64,000 bases of DNA, from NCBI RefSeq assembly GCF_003989665.1, contig NZ_RZIJ01000001.1, forward strand, positions 186,001 through 250,000. Reading direction: 5' to 3'. A model generated the notes under the pieces. That model did not search any database, was not told the origin of the DNA, and worked only from the letters and a program-made list of their open reading frames with translations. The position numbers and the translations under genes were made by a program. This DNA comes from Azospirillum doebereinerae. Its GTDB lineage: Bacteria; Pseudomonadota; Alphaproteobacteria; Azospirillales; Azospirillaceae. Of this stretch, positions 26,241 through 35,366 are shown piece by piece; within the stretch, counting starts at the first letter, position 1, and every line of letters starts with the position of its first letter.

Positions 26241-27536
26241 ATGACGGAACGCAAGAGCTTCGGGTTCGAGACCCGCGCCATCCACGCCGGCGCCGCGCCC
26301 GACCCGGCGACGGGTGCCCGGCAGACTCCGATCTACCAGACCACCAGCTTCGTCTTCGAGGACGTGGACGATGCCGCCTCGCTGTTCAACCTGCAGAAGG
26401 TCGGCTTCATCTACTCCCGCCTGACCAACCCGACGGTCGCGGTGCTGGAGGAGCGGCTGGCCAACCTGGAGGGCGGCGCCGGGGCGACCGCCACCTCCTC
26501 GGGCCACGCGGCCCAGTTGCTGGCGCTGTTCCCGCTGATGGCGCCGGGCGACGGGGTCGTCGCCTCGCAGAAGCTCTACGGCGGCTCGATCAACCAGATC
26601 GGCAGCAGCTTCCCGCGCGCCTTCGGCTGGCAGCCGACCTTCGTCGACACCGACAATCCCGAGAACGTCCGCGCCGCGATCACCGAAAAGACCAAGGCGA
26701 TCTTCGTGGAGAGCCTCGCCAACCCCGGCGGCGTGGTCACCGACATTGAGGCCATCGCCCGCATCGCCGACGACGCCGGCATCCCGCTGATCGTCGACAA
26801 CACGCTGGCGACCCCCTACCTGATCAACCCGATCCAATGGGGCGCCACGCTGGTCGTGCACTCGACCACCAAGTTCCTGTCGGGCAACGGCACCTCGGTC
26901 GGCGGCGCGGTGATCGACAGCGGCACCTTCGACTGGTCGAAGTCGGGCAAATACCCGGCGCTGAGCGAGCCGGACGCCGGCTATCACGGTCTGCGCTTCC
27001 ACGAGACCTTCGGGCATCTGGCCTTCACCATCCACGGCCACGCGGTGGGCCTGCGCGACCTGGGGCCGAGCCAGGCGCCGCTGAACGCCTTCCTGACGCT
27101 GAACGGCATCGAGACGCTGCCGTTGCGCATGCAGCGCCACGTCGAGAACGCCCAGAAGGTCGCGGAATTCCTGGAGAGCCATCCGGCGGTCGGCTGGGTC
27201 AGCTACGCCGGGCTGGACTCGTCCAAGTACCACGCGCTGGCGAAGAAGTACCTGCCCAAGGGGGCCGGCGCCGTGCTGACCTTCGGCGTCAAGGGCGGCT
27301 ACGACGCGGGCGTCAAGCTGGTGGAGGGCGTGGAGCTGTTCAGCCACCTCGCCAACATCGGGGACAGCCGCTCGCTGATCATCCACCCGTCCTCCACCAC
27401 CCACCGCCAGCTCTCGGCGGAGGGGCAGGCGACGGCCGGGGCCGGTCCGGACGTCATCCGCCTGTCCATCGGGCTGGAAAGCGTCGAGGACATCATCGCC
27501 GACCTCGATCAGGCGCTGACCAAAACGCTCGGGTAA
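26241..27536 (+). CDS. metY: O-acetylhomoserine sulfhydrylase (aminocarboxypropyltransferase)
   Basis: A 431-aa PLP enzyme of the Cys/Met metabolism family. It makes homocysteine from O-acetylhomoserine and sulfide, direct sulfhydrylation for methionine synthesis. The N-terminus GFETRAIHAGAAPDPATGAR, the YSRLTNPT loop and the PLP lysine in VVHSTTKFLSGNG are diagnostic. FSHLANIGDSRSLIIHPSST near the C-terminus places it in the MetY group rather than the shorter MetB/MetC enzymes. GAGAGGAA precedes ATG 26241. It is the last gene of the three-gene operon and is followed by a hairpin. Confidence 0.94.
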   Translation: MTERKSFGFETRAIHAGAAPDPATGARQTPIYQTTSFVFEDVDDAASLFNLQKVGFIYSRLTNPTVAVLEERLANLEGGAGATATSSGHAAQLLALFPLMAPGDGVVASQKLYGGSINQIGSSFPRAFGWQPTFVDTDNPENVRAAITEKTKAIFVESLANPGGVVTDIEAIARIADDAGIPLIVDNTLATPYLINPIQWGATLVVHSTTKFLSGNGTSVGGAVIDSGTFDWSKSGKYPALSEPDAGYHGLRFHETFGHLAFTIHGHAVGLRDLGPSQAPLNAFLTLNGIETLPLRMQRHVENAQKVAEFLESHPAVGWVSYAGLDSSKYHALAKKYLPKGAGAVLTFGVKGGYDAGVKLVEGVELFSHLANIGDSRSLIIHPSSTTHRQLSAEGQATAGAGPDVIRLSIGLESVEDIIADLDQALTKTLG

Positions 27537-27551
27537 TCGGCACCGATACGG

Positions 27552-27590
27552 GGTGCGGCACCGCCACAAGACGGTGGTGCCGCACCATCT
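27552..27590 (+). terminator. Hairpin after metY
   Basis: GGTGCGGCACC (27552-27562) pairs exactly with GGTGCCGCACC (27576-27586), with three further pairs inside. It begins 16 bp after the stop, and only a weak T-rich tail follows. Confidence 0.65.
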
Positions 27591-27719
27591 TCCGGGCCTT
27601 TGGAGCCATCCCTATAACCGACCGTCTACGTCGGATTCCGTCTTCGGTTTTCGAAATTATCGGGAATAGCCTGTTGTCCTGCCGGATCGGGAAGATCCGG
27701 AACGGAGAGAGGGATTCCC

Positions 27720-28130
27720 ATGACCGCATCGTCCACCAGCTTCAAGGCCGCGTGCCTGTTCGCCATCGCCGGGATCGGCATGGGCATCGCCATGGCCGCC
27801 TCGCAGAACCACGCGGTGATGCCCGCCCACGCCCACCTCAACCTGCTGGGCTGGGTCTCGCTGTTCCTGTTCGGCATCTACTACCGCCTCCACCCCGCTC
27901 TGGACGGCACCCGGCTGGCCATGATCCAGGTCGGGCTGTGGGCGCTGGGAACGGTGGTGCTGACGGTCGCCGTGGCCGGACTGCATCTCGGCTACGCCGC
28001 GTTCGAGCCGGTGGCCGCCCTGGCATCGCTGATCGTGCTGGCGGCCATCGGCCTCTTCACGGTCCTCGTCTTCCGGTCCGACGCGAAGGCGCGGGCGCCC
28101 GCCCCGCCGCTGTTCACGCCGGCCGGTTGA
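27720..28130 (+). CDS. Small four-helix membrane protein with a His-rich HAHLNLLGW motif
   Basis: A 136-aa protein with four hydrophobic segments (about residues 8-26, 40-56, 68-86, 94-117). The segment HAVMPAHAHLNLLGWVSLFL, followed by a YYRLHP motif, resembles the heme-ligand helices of heme-copper oxidase/NorB-type subunit I but is far too short for one. It may bind heme through these histidines or be a relic family. No partner subunits are adjacent. GGAGAG precedes ATG 27720. It converges on pyrC with a 10-bp gap. Function unknown. Confidence 0.75.
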   Translation: MTASSTSFKAACLFAIAGIGMGIAMAASQNHAVMPAHAHLNLLGWVSLFLFGIYYRLHPALDGTRLAMIQVGLWALGTVVLTVAVAGLHLGYAAFEPVAALASLIVLAAIGLFTVLVFRSDAKARAPAPPLFTPAG

Positions 28131-28140
28131 GCCGAGGCTG

Positions 28141-29196
28141 TCACGCCGCTCCGGCGTAGCTCCAGCGCAGGGTCTCGCCGCTGCGGAAGGGCAGCACCAC
28201 GTCGCCCTCGCTGATCAGCACCACGTCCGGCGTCACCGAGGGGCGGCGCTCCAACATCACCCGCTCCTCGGCGGGCGGCAGGCCGTAGAAGCGCGGGCCG
28301 TTCAGGCTGGCGAAGGCTTCCAGCTTGTCCAGCGCGCCCGCCTCGTCGAAGGCCTCGGCGTAGAGTTCCAGCGCGTTGGCCGCCGTGAAGCAACCGGCGC
28401 AGCCGCAGGCCGTTTCCTTCGCCGTCACCGTGTGCGGCGCGGTGTCGGTGCCCAGGAAGAAGGGCGCCTCGCCCGAGGTCGCGGCCTCGACCAGCGCGAC
28501 GCGGTGCGTCTCGCGCTTCGCGATGGGCAGGCAGTAGAGGTGCGGGCGGATGCCGCCCTGGAAGAGATGGCTGCGGTTGATCAGCAGGTGATGCGCCGTG
28601 ATCGTCGCGCCGATCCGCCCGCTGTCCGCGTGGGCGCGGACGAAGGCCACCGCGTCGGCGGTCGTCACATGCTCCAGCACGACGCGCAGGGTCGGGTAGC
28701 GCTCCAGCAGGGGGGCGAGGATGGTGTCGATGAACACCGCCTCGCGGTCGAAGATGTCCACCGTCTGGTCGGTCACCTCGCCGTGGATCAGCAGGGGCAT
28801 GCCGATTTCCGCCATGCGCTCCAGCACCGGGGCGATGCGGGCGATGTCGGTGACGCCATGGGCGCTGTTGGTCGTGGCGTTGGCGGGGTAGAGCTTGGCG
28901 GCGGCGAAGACGCCGTCCTCGAAGCCGCGCGCGAGGTCGGCGGGGTCGGTGCCGTCGGTCAGGTAGGCCGTCATCAGCGGCGTGAAGGCGACGCCGTCCG
29001 GCAGAGCCGCCAGGATGCGGTCGCGGTAGGCGACGGCGTCGGCGGCGACGGCGACCGGCGGCTTCAGGTTCGGCATGACGATGGCGCGGCCGAACTGGCG
29101 GGCGGTGAAGGGAAGCACCGCCTTCAGCATGGCCCCGTCGCGCAGGTGGACGTGCCAGTCGTCGGGACGGCGGATGACGAGACGGTCGAACGGCAT
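28141..29196 (-). CDS. pyrC: Dihydroorotase
   Basis: Cyclises carbamoyl-aspartate to dihydroorotate in pyrimidine synthesis. The 351-aa length and the N-terminal [14 protein letters not shown] (metal-binding His15 and His17) place it in the short type II PyrC group (E. coli type). The carbamylated lysine is in [15 protein letters not shown]. Further metal ligands lie in LIHGEVT and LEHVTT, and the catalytic Asp in [13 protein letters not shown] 29196 matches the family start; upstream residues are unrelated. Monocistronic, converging on the small membrane-protein gene. Confidence 0.96.
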   Translation of the reverse strand: MPFDRLVIRRPDDWHVHLRDGAMLKAVLPFTARQFGRAIVMPNLKPPVAVAADAVAYRDRILAALPDGVAFTPLMTAYLTDGTDPADLARGFEDGVFAAAKLYPANATTNSAHGVTDIARIAPVLERMAEIGMPLLIHGEVTDQTVDIFDREAVFIDTILAPLLERYPTLRVVLEHVTTADAVAFVRAHADSGRIGATITAHHLLINRSHLFQGGIRPHLYCLPIAKRETHRVALVEAATSGEAPFFLGTDTAPHTVTAKETACGCAGCFTAANALELYAEAFDEAGALDKLEAFASLNGPRFYGLPPAEERVMLERRPSVTPDVVLISEGDVVLPFRSGETLRWSYAGAA

Positions 29197-29383
29197 GGCG
29201 GTTCCCGGCGATGGCTGTGGGAGGGGGACGTCGAATGACGTTCTATCGCCATCGCGCTCCCGGCTCAACGCCCGGAAGGGTGTTCGGATTGGAACCATAC
29301 GGACAGACAGCGGGGCGGACGGCCCGCCCCCCTTGCCGGCGTGAGGGGGAGCGGGACGGCCGATTACGGACGGTCGGGGACCG

Positions 29384-29935
29384 TTACTGGACGGTGGCGG
29401 GGGCGGTCTTGATGCCCAGGATGCCGTCGATCTTGGTGGCCTGCTCCGGCGTCACCGGCTTGCCGCCGATGGCGGTCAACTGCTGGCGTGCCTCGGTCAC
29501 GGCCTTGGTGCGGGCGGCGCTGTCCTTCAGCGCGTTGGCGGCCTCGATCTTCTCGTGGTACTGGCCGAGCTGGACGGCCAGGGTGTCGGTCGGCTTGGCG
29601 CCCAGCTCCTTGGCGACGGCGTCGGCCTGGGTCTTGGTCACCTCGACCTTCGGGGCGTTGGACACCTGGACGTGGGTGGGCTTCGCCGGCGCCTGGACGG
29701 AGGTCTGGGCCGGACCCTGGACGTCGCTCTTGGCGGGGGCCTTGGTGGCGGTCTCGGCTTTCTGCTCGACCTTCGGCGCGGGGGCCGTGGTCACGGTCGC
29801 GGAGGGCGCGGTCGGTTCGGTCGTCGCGGCGGAGGCGGAGCCGACGACCAGCGCCGGGGCGGCGGCCAGCAGGGCGGCGACCGCAAAGGTGGAAACGGAC
29901 GAACGGATACGCGACCCAAAGACGGTGCCGGACAT
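29384..29935 (-). CDS. Exported Ala/Thr/Pro/Lys-rich protein
   Basis: A 183-aa protein with a signal peptide (hydrophobic core about 16-30, SASA-ATTEP cleavage). A low-complexity Thr/Ala/Pro/Lys/Val-rich region follows to about residue 105. A helical C-terminal domain then carries [20 protein letters not shown] and [20 protein letters not shown]. It may be a periplasmic or envelope spacer protein. No family was recognised. ATG 29935 is supported by GGGAG 8 nt upstream. It lies between pyrC and the divergent hisS gene. Confidence 0.7.
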   Translation of the reverse strand: MSGTVFGSRIRSSVSTFAVAALLAAAPALVVGSASAATTEPTAPSATVTTAPAPKVEQKAETATKAPAKSDVQGPAQTSVQAPAKPTHVQVSNAPKVEVTKTQADAVAKELGAKPTDTLAVQLGQYHEKIEAANALKDSAARTKAVTEARQQLTAIGGKPVTPEQATKIDGILGIKTAPATVQ

Positions 29936-30124
29936 ATGATTTCTCCCGTTTGGTGAGCGACCCGCGTTTCGGGGTCGCACTCAGATGAACGCGGCGGCCC
30001 CGGTCTCCATTCCACGCCCCTTCCGAAAAAAACGACAAGCCTGAAAAATTTCCGCCGCAGGTGACGGGGCCTGCGAAAGGGTCTAGAAAAAACGCGCTTT
30101 TCCCATCCAGCCGGACCTATTTCG

Positions 30125-31474
30125 ATGAGCCTGATCACGCCCCGCACCCCGCCCGGAACGATGGAACTGCTGCCGCGCCATCAGGTGGCCTTCCAGCGCA
30201 TGCTGGACGTCATCCGGCGCGGCTACGAACGGTTCGGCTTCGTCCCCGTCGAGACCCCGGTGTTCGAGACGGTGGACACGCTGCTGACCAAGTCGGGCGG
30301 CGAGACCGAGAAGCAGGTCTATTTCGTGCAGTCGACCGGCGCCATCCAGCAGGGCAACAAGCCCGAGTTGGCGCTGCGCTTCGACCTGACGGTGCCGCTC
30401 GCCCGCTACGTCGCGGAGCACGAGCGCGATCTCGCCTTCCCCTTCCGGCGCTACCAGATCCAGAGGGTCTATCGCGGCGAGCGGGCGCAGCGCGGGCGCT
30501 TCCGCGAGTTCTACCAGTGCGACATCGACGTGATCGGCAAGGACAGCCTGTCCGCCCAGTACGACGCCGAGATCCCGGCCGTCATCCACCACGTCTTCAC
30601 CGAGCTGGATTTCGGCGGCTTCACCATCAACGTGAACAACCGCAAGGTCCTGCTGGGGCTGCTCGACGGGCTGGGCGTGGAGGAGGCCGAAACGCGCGTG
30701 CTGGTGCTGCGCGAGATCGACAAGCTCGACAAGATCGGCCGCGACAAGGTGCGCGACAACCTGACCGGCCTCGGCATGGCGGACACCGCCGCCGACACCA
30801 TCCTGTCGCTGATCGACGCCAAGGGCACCAACGCCGAGACCCTGGCGGCGCTGGGCGCGCTCGACATCGAGAACGAGACCTTCCGCCAGGGCGTCGGCGA
30901 ACTGACCACCGTCATCGACGGCCTGCGCGCCTTCCAAGTGCCCGACGACGCGGTGCGCATCAACCTCGCCATCGCGCGGGGCCTGGATTACTACACCGGC
31001 ACCGTCTACGAGACCTTCCTGAACGACCACCCCGGCATCGGCTCGGTCTGCTCGGGCGGGCGCTACGACAATCTGGCGAGCCACTACACCAAGTCGAAGC
31101 TGCCGGGCGTGGGCATATCCATCGGCGCAACCCGGCTGTTCTACCAGTTGATGGAAGCCGGCCTGATCAAGGACGGTGCGCCGACCGCGCAGGTCCTGGT
31201 GACCCAGATGGACCCGTCCCTGTCGGCCGACTACTTCCGCATCGCCTCGGAGCTGCGGGCGGCGGGGATCAACACCGAGATCCAGTTGGACGGCGGCAAG
31301 CTCGCCAAGCAGATGAAGCACGCCGACCGCACCGGCGTTCCGGTCGTCCTGCTGATGGGCTCGGACGAGAAGGCGCGCGGCACCGCGACGCTGAAGCATC
31401 TGCTCCGGGGCGAGCAGGTCGAGGTGCCGCTGGCCGAACTGGCGGCGCGGACAAAGGCGCTGCTGGAGGGGTGA
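30125..31474 (+). CDS. hisS: Histidyl-tRNA synthetase
   Basis: A class II aminoacyl-tRNA synthetase, 449 aa, charging tRNA-His. Motif 2 is visible in [20 protein letters not shown] with the following QCDIDVIG. The histidine-A signature is [13 protein letters not shown], and motif 3 lies in [14 protein letters not shown]. The C-terminal anticodon-binding domain begins around residue 355 ([12 protein letters not shown]). The [13 protein letters not shown] version resembles archaeal and eukaryotic enzymes more than E. coli HisRS. This is of interest because alphaproteobacterial HisRS and tRNA-His identity are known to be unusual. It is followed by a hairpin and a DUF6624 gene. Confidence 0.95.
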   Translation: MSLITPRTPPGTMELLPRHQVAFQRMLDVIRRGYERFGFVPVETPVFETVDTLLTKSGGETEKQVYFVQSTGAIQQGNKPELALRFDLTVPLARYVAEHERDLAFPFRRYQIQRVYRGERAQRGRFREFYQCDIDVIGKDSLSAQYDAEIPAVIHHVFTELDFGGFTINVNNRKVLLGLLDGLGVEEAETRVLVLREIDKLDKIGRDKVRDNLTGLGMADTAADTILSLIDAKGTNAETLAALGALDIENETFRQGVGELTTVIDGLRAFQVPDDAVRINLAIARGLDYYTGTVYETFLNDHPGIGSVCSGGRYDNLASHYTKSKLPGVGISIGATRLFYQLMEAGLIKDGAPTAQVLVTQMDPSLSADYFRIASELRAAGINTEIQLDGGKLAKQMKHADRTGVPVVLLMGSDEKARGTATLKHLLRGEQVEVPLAELAARTKALLEG

Positions 31475-31481
31475 TGTTCGG

Positions 31482-31512
31482 AGCCCTTCTCCCCCGGTGG
31501 GAGAGGGGCTTT
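31482..31512 (+). terminator. Hairpin after hisS
   Basis: AGCCCTTCTCCC (31482-31493) pairs with GGGAGAGGGGCT (31499-31510), with one mismatch and a 5-base loop, then TT. It lies 8 bp after the stop. The arms resemble the inner hairpin of the 111-bp elements. Confidence 0.6.
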
Positions 31513-31541
31513 CAGAGGCAAGCGTGTTGGGAGGGCCGACG

Positions 31542-32141
31542 ATGAACACCGCCGTGCTGAACGAACTCGCCGCCCTCCTGAAGCGGGACGACCAAACCCG
31601 CCAAAGGCTGCTGGCCGAAGGCAGCCTCTACGGCCGGTACGACGACGCCATGCAGGCGGTGCATCGGGAAAACGCCGAAGCGCTCGATGCCATCGCCGAA
31701 CGCCATGGCTGGCCGGGCCTGTCGCTGGTCGGGCTGGAGGGCTCCCGCATGGCGTGGCGCATCGCCCAGCACGCCAACGTCACCCCCGGCTTGCAGCGGA
31801 AATTCCTCGCCCTGATGCGCGCGGCAGCCGACAAGGGCGACGTTCCATCCAAGCAACCCGCCTTCCTCGCCGACCGTGTCCTCTTCAACGAGGGCAAGCC
31901 GCAGATCCACGGCGTCGTGTTGGACTGGACCGCCGACGGAGAACTGTCCTGCGATCTGGCCGACCCCGCCGGGGTAGACCGGCGCCGGGCGGTCCTCGGC
32001 TTGCCGCCTTTCCAGGAAGACCGGCAGCGTCAGCAGGAGGCGGTCATGGCCGAAGGCGGTCGTCCGCCAGCCGATTTCGCCGCCTACCGCGACCGGTCGC
32101 GGGCCTGGGCCGAAGCTGTGGGGTGGCGGCCAGCCCGTTAA
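31542..32141 (+). CDS. DUF6624 family protein
   Basis: A 199-aa cytoplasmic protein resembling the DUF6624 family: EALDAIAERHGWPGLSLVGL and WRIAQHANVTPGLQRKFLAL are its core, and LADRVLFNEGKPQIHGVVLD follows. The His residues in these segments are conserved-looking, but no activity is known. GGGAGG lies about 8 nt before ATG 31542. It follows hisS after a hairpin and precedes a large penicillin-binding protein by 89 bp. No link to either neighbour is evident. Confidence 0.8.
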   Translation: MNTAVLNELAALLKRDDQTRQRLLAEGSLYGRYDDAMQAVHRENAEALDAIAERHGWPGLSLVGLEGSRMAWRIAQHANVTPGLQRKFLALMRAAADKGDVPSKQPAFLADRVLFNEGKPQIHGVVLDWTADGELSCDLADPAGVDRRRAVLGLPPFQEDRQRQQEAVMAEGGRPPADFAAYRDRSRAWAEAVGWRPAR

Positions 32142-32230
32142 CCTTTCTTTACCACGAACCCATTACCGTCCCGCGTTATCCTCGGAGCACTAGACGGCTC
32201 CGTCCGAACGGCAAGAGGTGCGGAAACGGC

Positions 32231-35200
32231 ATGGCGCAGGCTGGCGCTAAGGTGTGGGCTAAGCGGACGGTGATCGGGGCGGCGCTGCTGGCGACCGCCG
32301 CCGGGGTCGGATTCGCCGCGCGGGAGGAGATGCGCACGTCGCGGCTCCAGGCCCGCCTGCTCTCGGCCTACGCCCAGAGCATGACCGTCACACTGAAGGA
32401 AGGTCCGAACCCGGCCGCCCGCTACCCCGCGCAGGGACCCTACAACGAGCGTTTCGGCTATTCCGCCCTGCCCGACCAGCTCAAGGCCCTGACCGGCGAC
32501 CTCTACAGCGTCGAGGCGCAGGCGGTGCTGTCCCCGGCGCTCGACCGCTTCATGGCCGGGGGCGGCTTCCCGATCTACCGCGAGAAGACCCAGGCCGGGC
32601 TGACCCTGCTCGACCGCAACGGCCACACGATGTATTCCGCGCGCTACCCGGAGCGCGTCTTCGCCCGCTTCGAGGACGTGCCGCCGCTGGTGGCCGACAC
32701 CTTGCTGTTCATCGAGAACCGCGAGTTGCTGAACGCCGACGAGCCCCGCCGCAACCCGGCGGTGGAATGGGAGCGCTTCCTCGGCGCCGTCGCCATGCTG
32801 CCGCTCCAGGTGATCCGGCCGGGTCAGCGCTCGCCCGGCGGCTCGACGCTGGCGACTCAGACCGAGAAGTACCGCCATTCCCCAGACGGCCAGACCACCG
32901 GCGGGCTGGAGAAGCTGCGCCAGATGGCGTCGGCCAGCATCCGCGCCTACCGCGACGGTGAGGACACGACCCAGGCCCGCCGCCGCATCCTGGTCGATTA
33001 CCTGAACTCGACGCCGCTGACCGCGCGGGCCGGCTTCGGCGAGGTCAACGGGCTGGGCGACGGGCTGTGGGCGTGGTTCGGCACCGACCTCGCCATCGCC
33101 GAGCGGGTCCTCGGCGAACCGGCGACCGACGCGCGCGCCCTGAAGCTGAAGGCGCTGGCCTACAAGCAGGTCCTCGCCCTGCTGCTGGCCCAGCGGCGGC
33201 CCTCCCATTACCTGATCCAGGACCGCGCGGCGCTCGACCGGCTGGCCGACAGCCATCTGCGCGTGCTGGCGGCAGCCGGCGTCATCGACGAGCCGCTGCG
33301 CGACGCGGCGCTCGCCCTGCCGCTGAGCTTCGCCGAGGATCCACCCTCCGCCCCCGCGACCTCCTTCGTCGAGCAGAAGGCGACCAACGCCATCCGCGCC
33401 CGGCTGCTGTCGATGCTGACCGTGCCCAGCCTCTACCAGCTCGACCGGCTCGACCTGACCGCGCAATCGACGCTCGACGCGCCGGCGCAGCAGCGGGTGG
33501 TCGAGGTGCTGGGAAAGCTGAACGATCCCGCCTACGCCCAGTCGCTGGGGCTGACCGGCGAGCGGCTGCTCGACGCCCGCACCAGCGACCTGTCGAAGAT
33601 CGTCTACTCCGTCACGCTCTACGAGCGCGGGCCGGAGGCCAACTACCTACGCGTCCAGGCCGACAACCTCGACCAGCCGCTCGACATCAACGAGGGGGCG
33701 AAGCTCGACCTCGGCTCCACCGCCAAGCTGCGCACGCTGGTCACCTATCTGGAGATCGTCGCCGAACTGCACGGGCGCTACGCCCATCTGCCCCGCGAAT
33801 TCCTTGCCGACGTGGCCGAGGAGGCGTCGGACAACCTGACCCGCTGGTCGGCGGAGTGGCTGGCGGCGGCGCCGGACCGGGGCCTGCCGGCCATGCTGGG
33901 CGCGGCGATGGAGCGGCGCTACTCCGCCAACCCCGGCGAAACCTTCTTTACCGGCGGCGGGCAGCACGCCTTCGTGAACTTCAACAAGGATGACAACGGC
34001 CGGATCATGACGATCCAGGAGGCGTTGCGGAACAGCGTCAACCTGCCCTTCATCCGGCTGATGCGCGACGTCGTGCAGTTCTACATGGCCGATGGCGGCG
34101 ACGACAGCCACGACATCCTGGACGACCCCGACCACCCGGCGCGGCAGGCCTACCTCGCCCGCTTCGCCGACAAGGAGGGGACGGACTTCCTCAACCGCTT
34201 CTACAACGACTACCGCAAGCGCACCCCCGACGAGGCGCTGGCCCGGCTCGCAAGCCGCTCGCGCCCGGTGCCGCACCGGCTGGCGGTGATCTTCCGCAAC
34301 ACCCGTCCCACCGCCGGGCTGGCCGAGTTCGCCGCCTTCCTGCGGGCGCAGCCGGCCGGCGCCAAGCTCGACGACCGCGAGATCGGAATCCTCTATTCGA
34401 AATACGGGCCGGACAAGTTCCCGCTGAACGACCTCGGCTACCTCGCCCGCGTCCACCCGCTGGAGCTGTGGCTGGTGGCGCATCTCCAGAAGCACCCCGA
34501 CGCCAAGCGCGCCGAGGTTCTGGAGGCCAGCGCCCAGGTGCGCCAGGACAGCTACCGGTGGCTGTTCAAGAAGGGAAAGGCGGCGCAGAACACCCGCATC
34601 CGCATCGGGCTGGAGGAGGAGGCCTTCCAGCGCATCACCGAGCAGTGGCGCAGCGTCGGCTACCCGTTCGAGACGCTGGTCCCGTCGCTGGCGACCGCCA
34701 TCGGCAGCTCGGCCGACCGCCCGGCGGCGCTGGCGGAGCTGGTCGGGCTGGTGCTGAACGACGGCGTGCGCCAGCCGACCGTGCGGGTGAAGGCGCTGCA
34801 CTTCGCCGCCGACACCCCCTACGAGGCGAAGCTCGGGCTGGGGCCGCTGGAGGGCAAGCGGGTGCTGCGCCCGGAGGTCTGCGCCACGGTCCGCCGCGCC
34901 CTGATGGACGTGGCGCAGAACGGGACGGCCAAGCGCGTCTGGGGGGTGTTCAAGGACGCCAACGGCGCGCCGATCCCGATGGGCGGCAAGACCGGCACCG
35001 GCGACCACCGGCTGGACCGCTGGGGGCCGGGCGGCGTGCTGCTGGAATCGAAGGCGGTGAACCGCACCGCGACCTTTGCCTTCTACATCGGCGACCGTTT
35101 CTTTGGGACGATGACGGCCTTCGTGCACGGGCCGGAAGCCGACAACTACCGCTTCACCAGCGCCCTGCCCGCCCAGTTGCTGAAAAGCATCGCCCCGGCC

Positions 35201-35269
35201 CTGCAACCCCTGATCGATCAGGAGACCACGCGAACGGCCGACACCCGGCGGGTTCCGGCAGGGTTGTGA
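32231..35269 (+). CDS. Large divergent bifunctional penicillin-binding protein
   Basis: A 1012-aa envelope protein with one N-terminal membrane segment (about residues 12-30). Residues about 120-330 form a GT51-like glycosyltransferase domain, strongly modified: the usual EDRRF reads FIENREL, and the GGSTITQQL motif reads GGSTLATQTEKYRH. The transpeptidase domain keeps all three active-site motifs: STAK (in LGSTAKLRTL), SVN (in LRNSVNLPF) and KTG (in GGKTGTGDH). It is likely a periplasmic peptidoglycan synthase. The large insert between SVN and KTG (about 300 residues) is unusual. Whether the glycosyltransferase half is active is doubtful. The only neighbour in the same direction is a hydrolase. 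Confidence 0.85.
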   Translation: MAQAGAKVWAKRTVIGAALLATAAGVGFAAREEMRTSRLQARLLSAYAQSMTVTLKEGPNPAARYPAQGPYNERFGYSALPDQLKALTGDLYSVEAQAVLSPALDRFMAGGGFPIYREKTQAGLTLLDRNGHTMYSARYPERVFARFEDVPPLVADTLLFIENRELLNADEPRRNPAVEWERFLGAVAMLPLQVIRPGQRSPGGSTLATQTEKYRHSPDGQTTGGLEKLRQMASASIRAYRDGEDTTQARRRILVDYLNSTPLTARAGFGEVNGLGDGLWAWFGTDLAIAERVLGEPATDARALKLKALAYKQVLALLLAQRRPSHYLIQDRAALDRLADSHLRVLAAAGVIDEPLRDAALALPLSFAEDPPSAPATSFVEQKATNAIRARLLSMLTVPSLYQLDRLDLTAQSTLDAPAQQRVVEVLGKLNDPAYAQSLGLTGERLLDARTSDLSKIVYSVTLYERGPEANYLRVQADNLDQPLDINEGAKLDLGSTAKLRTLVTYLEIVAELHGRYAHLPREFLADVAEEASDNLTRWSAEWLAAAPDRGLPAMLGAAMERRYSANPGETFFTGGGQHAFVNFNKDDNGRIMTIQEALRNSVNLPFIRLMRDVVQFYMADGGDDSHDILDDPDHPARQAYLARFADKEGTDFLNRFYNDYRKRTPDEALARLASRSRPVPHRLAVIFRNTRPTAGLAEFAAFLRAQPAGAKLDDREIGILYSKYGPDKFPLNDLGYLARVHPLELWLVAHLQKHPDAKRAEVLEASAQVRQDSYRWLFKKGKAAQNTRIRIGLEEEAFQRITEQWRSVGYPFETLVPSLATAIGSSADRPAALAELVGLVLNDGVRQPTVRVKALHFAADTPYEAKLGLGPLEGKRVLRPEVCATVRRALMDVAQNGTAKRVWGVFKDANGAPIPMGGKTGTGDHRLDRWGPGGVLLESKAVNRTATFAFYIGDRFFGTMTAFVHGPEADNYRFTSALPAQLLKSIAPALQPLIDQETTRTADTRRVPAGL

Positions 35270-35366
35270 AACCCTTGCCAACATCGCATTTTGTTGCGGC
35301 GGCCTTCGTTCGGGCATCCTATGCTGACAGCCTGTGCAAGCGAGGATGCTTCGAAAGGAACAAGCC

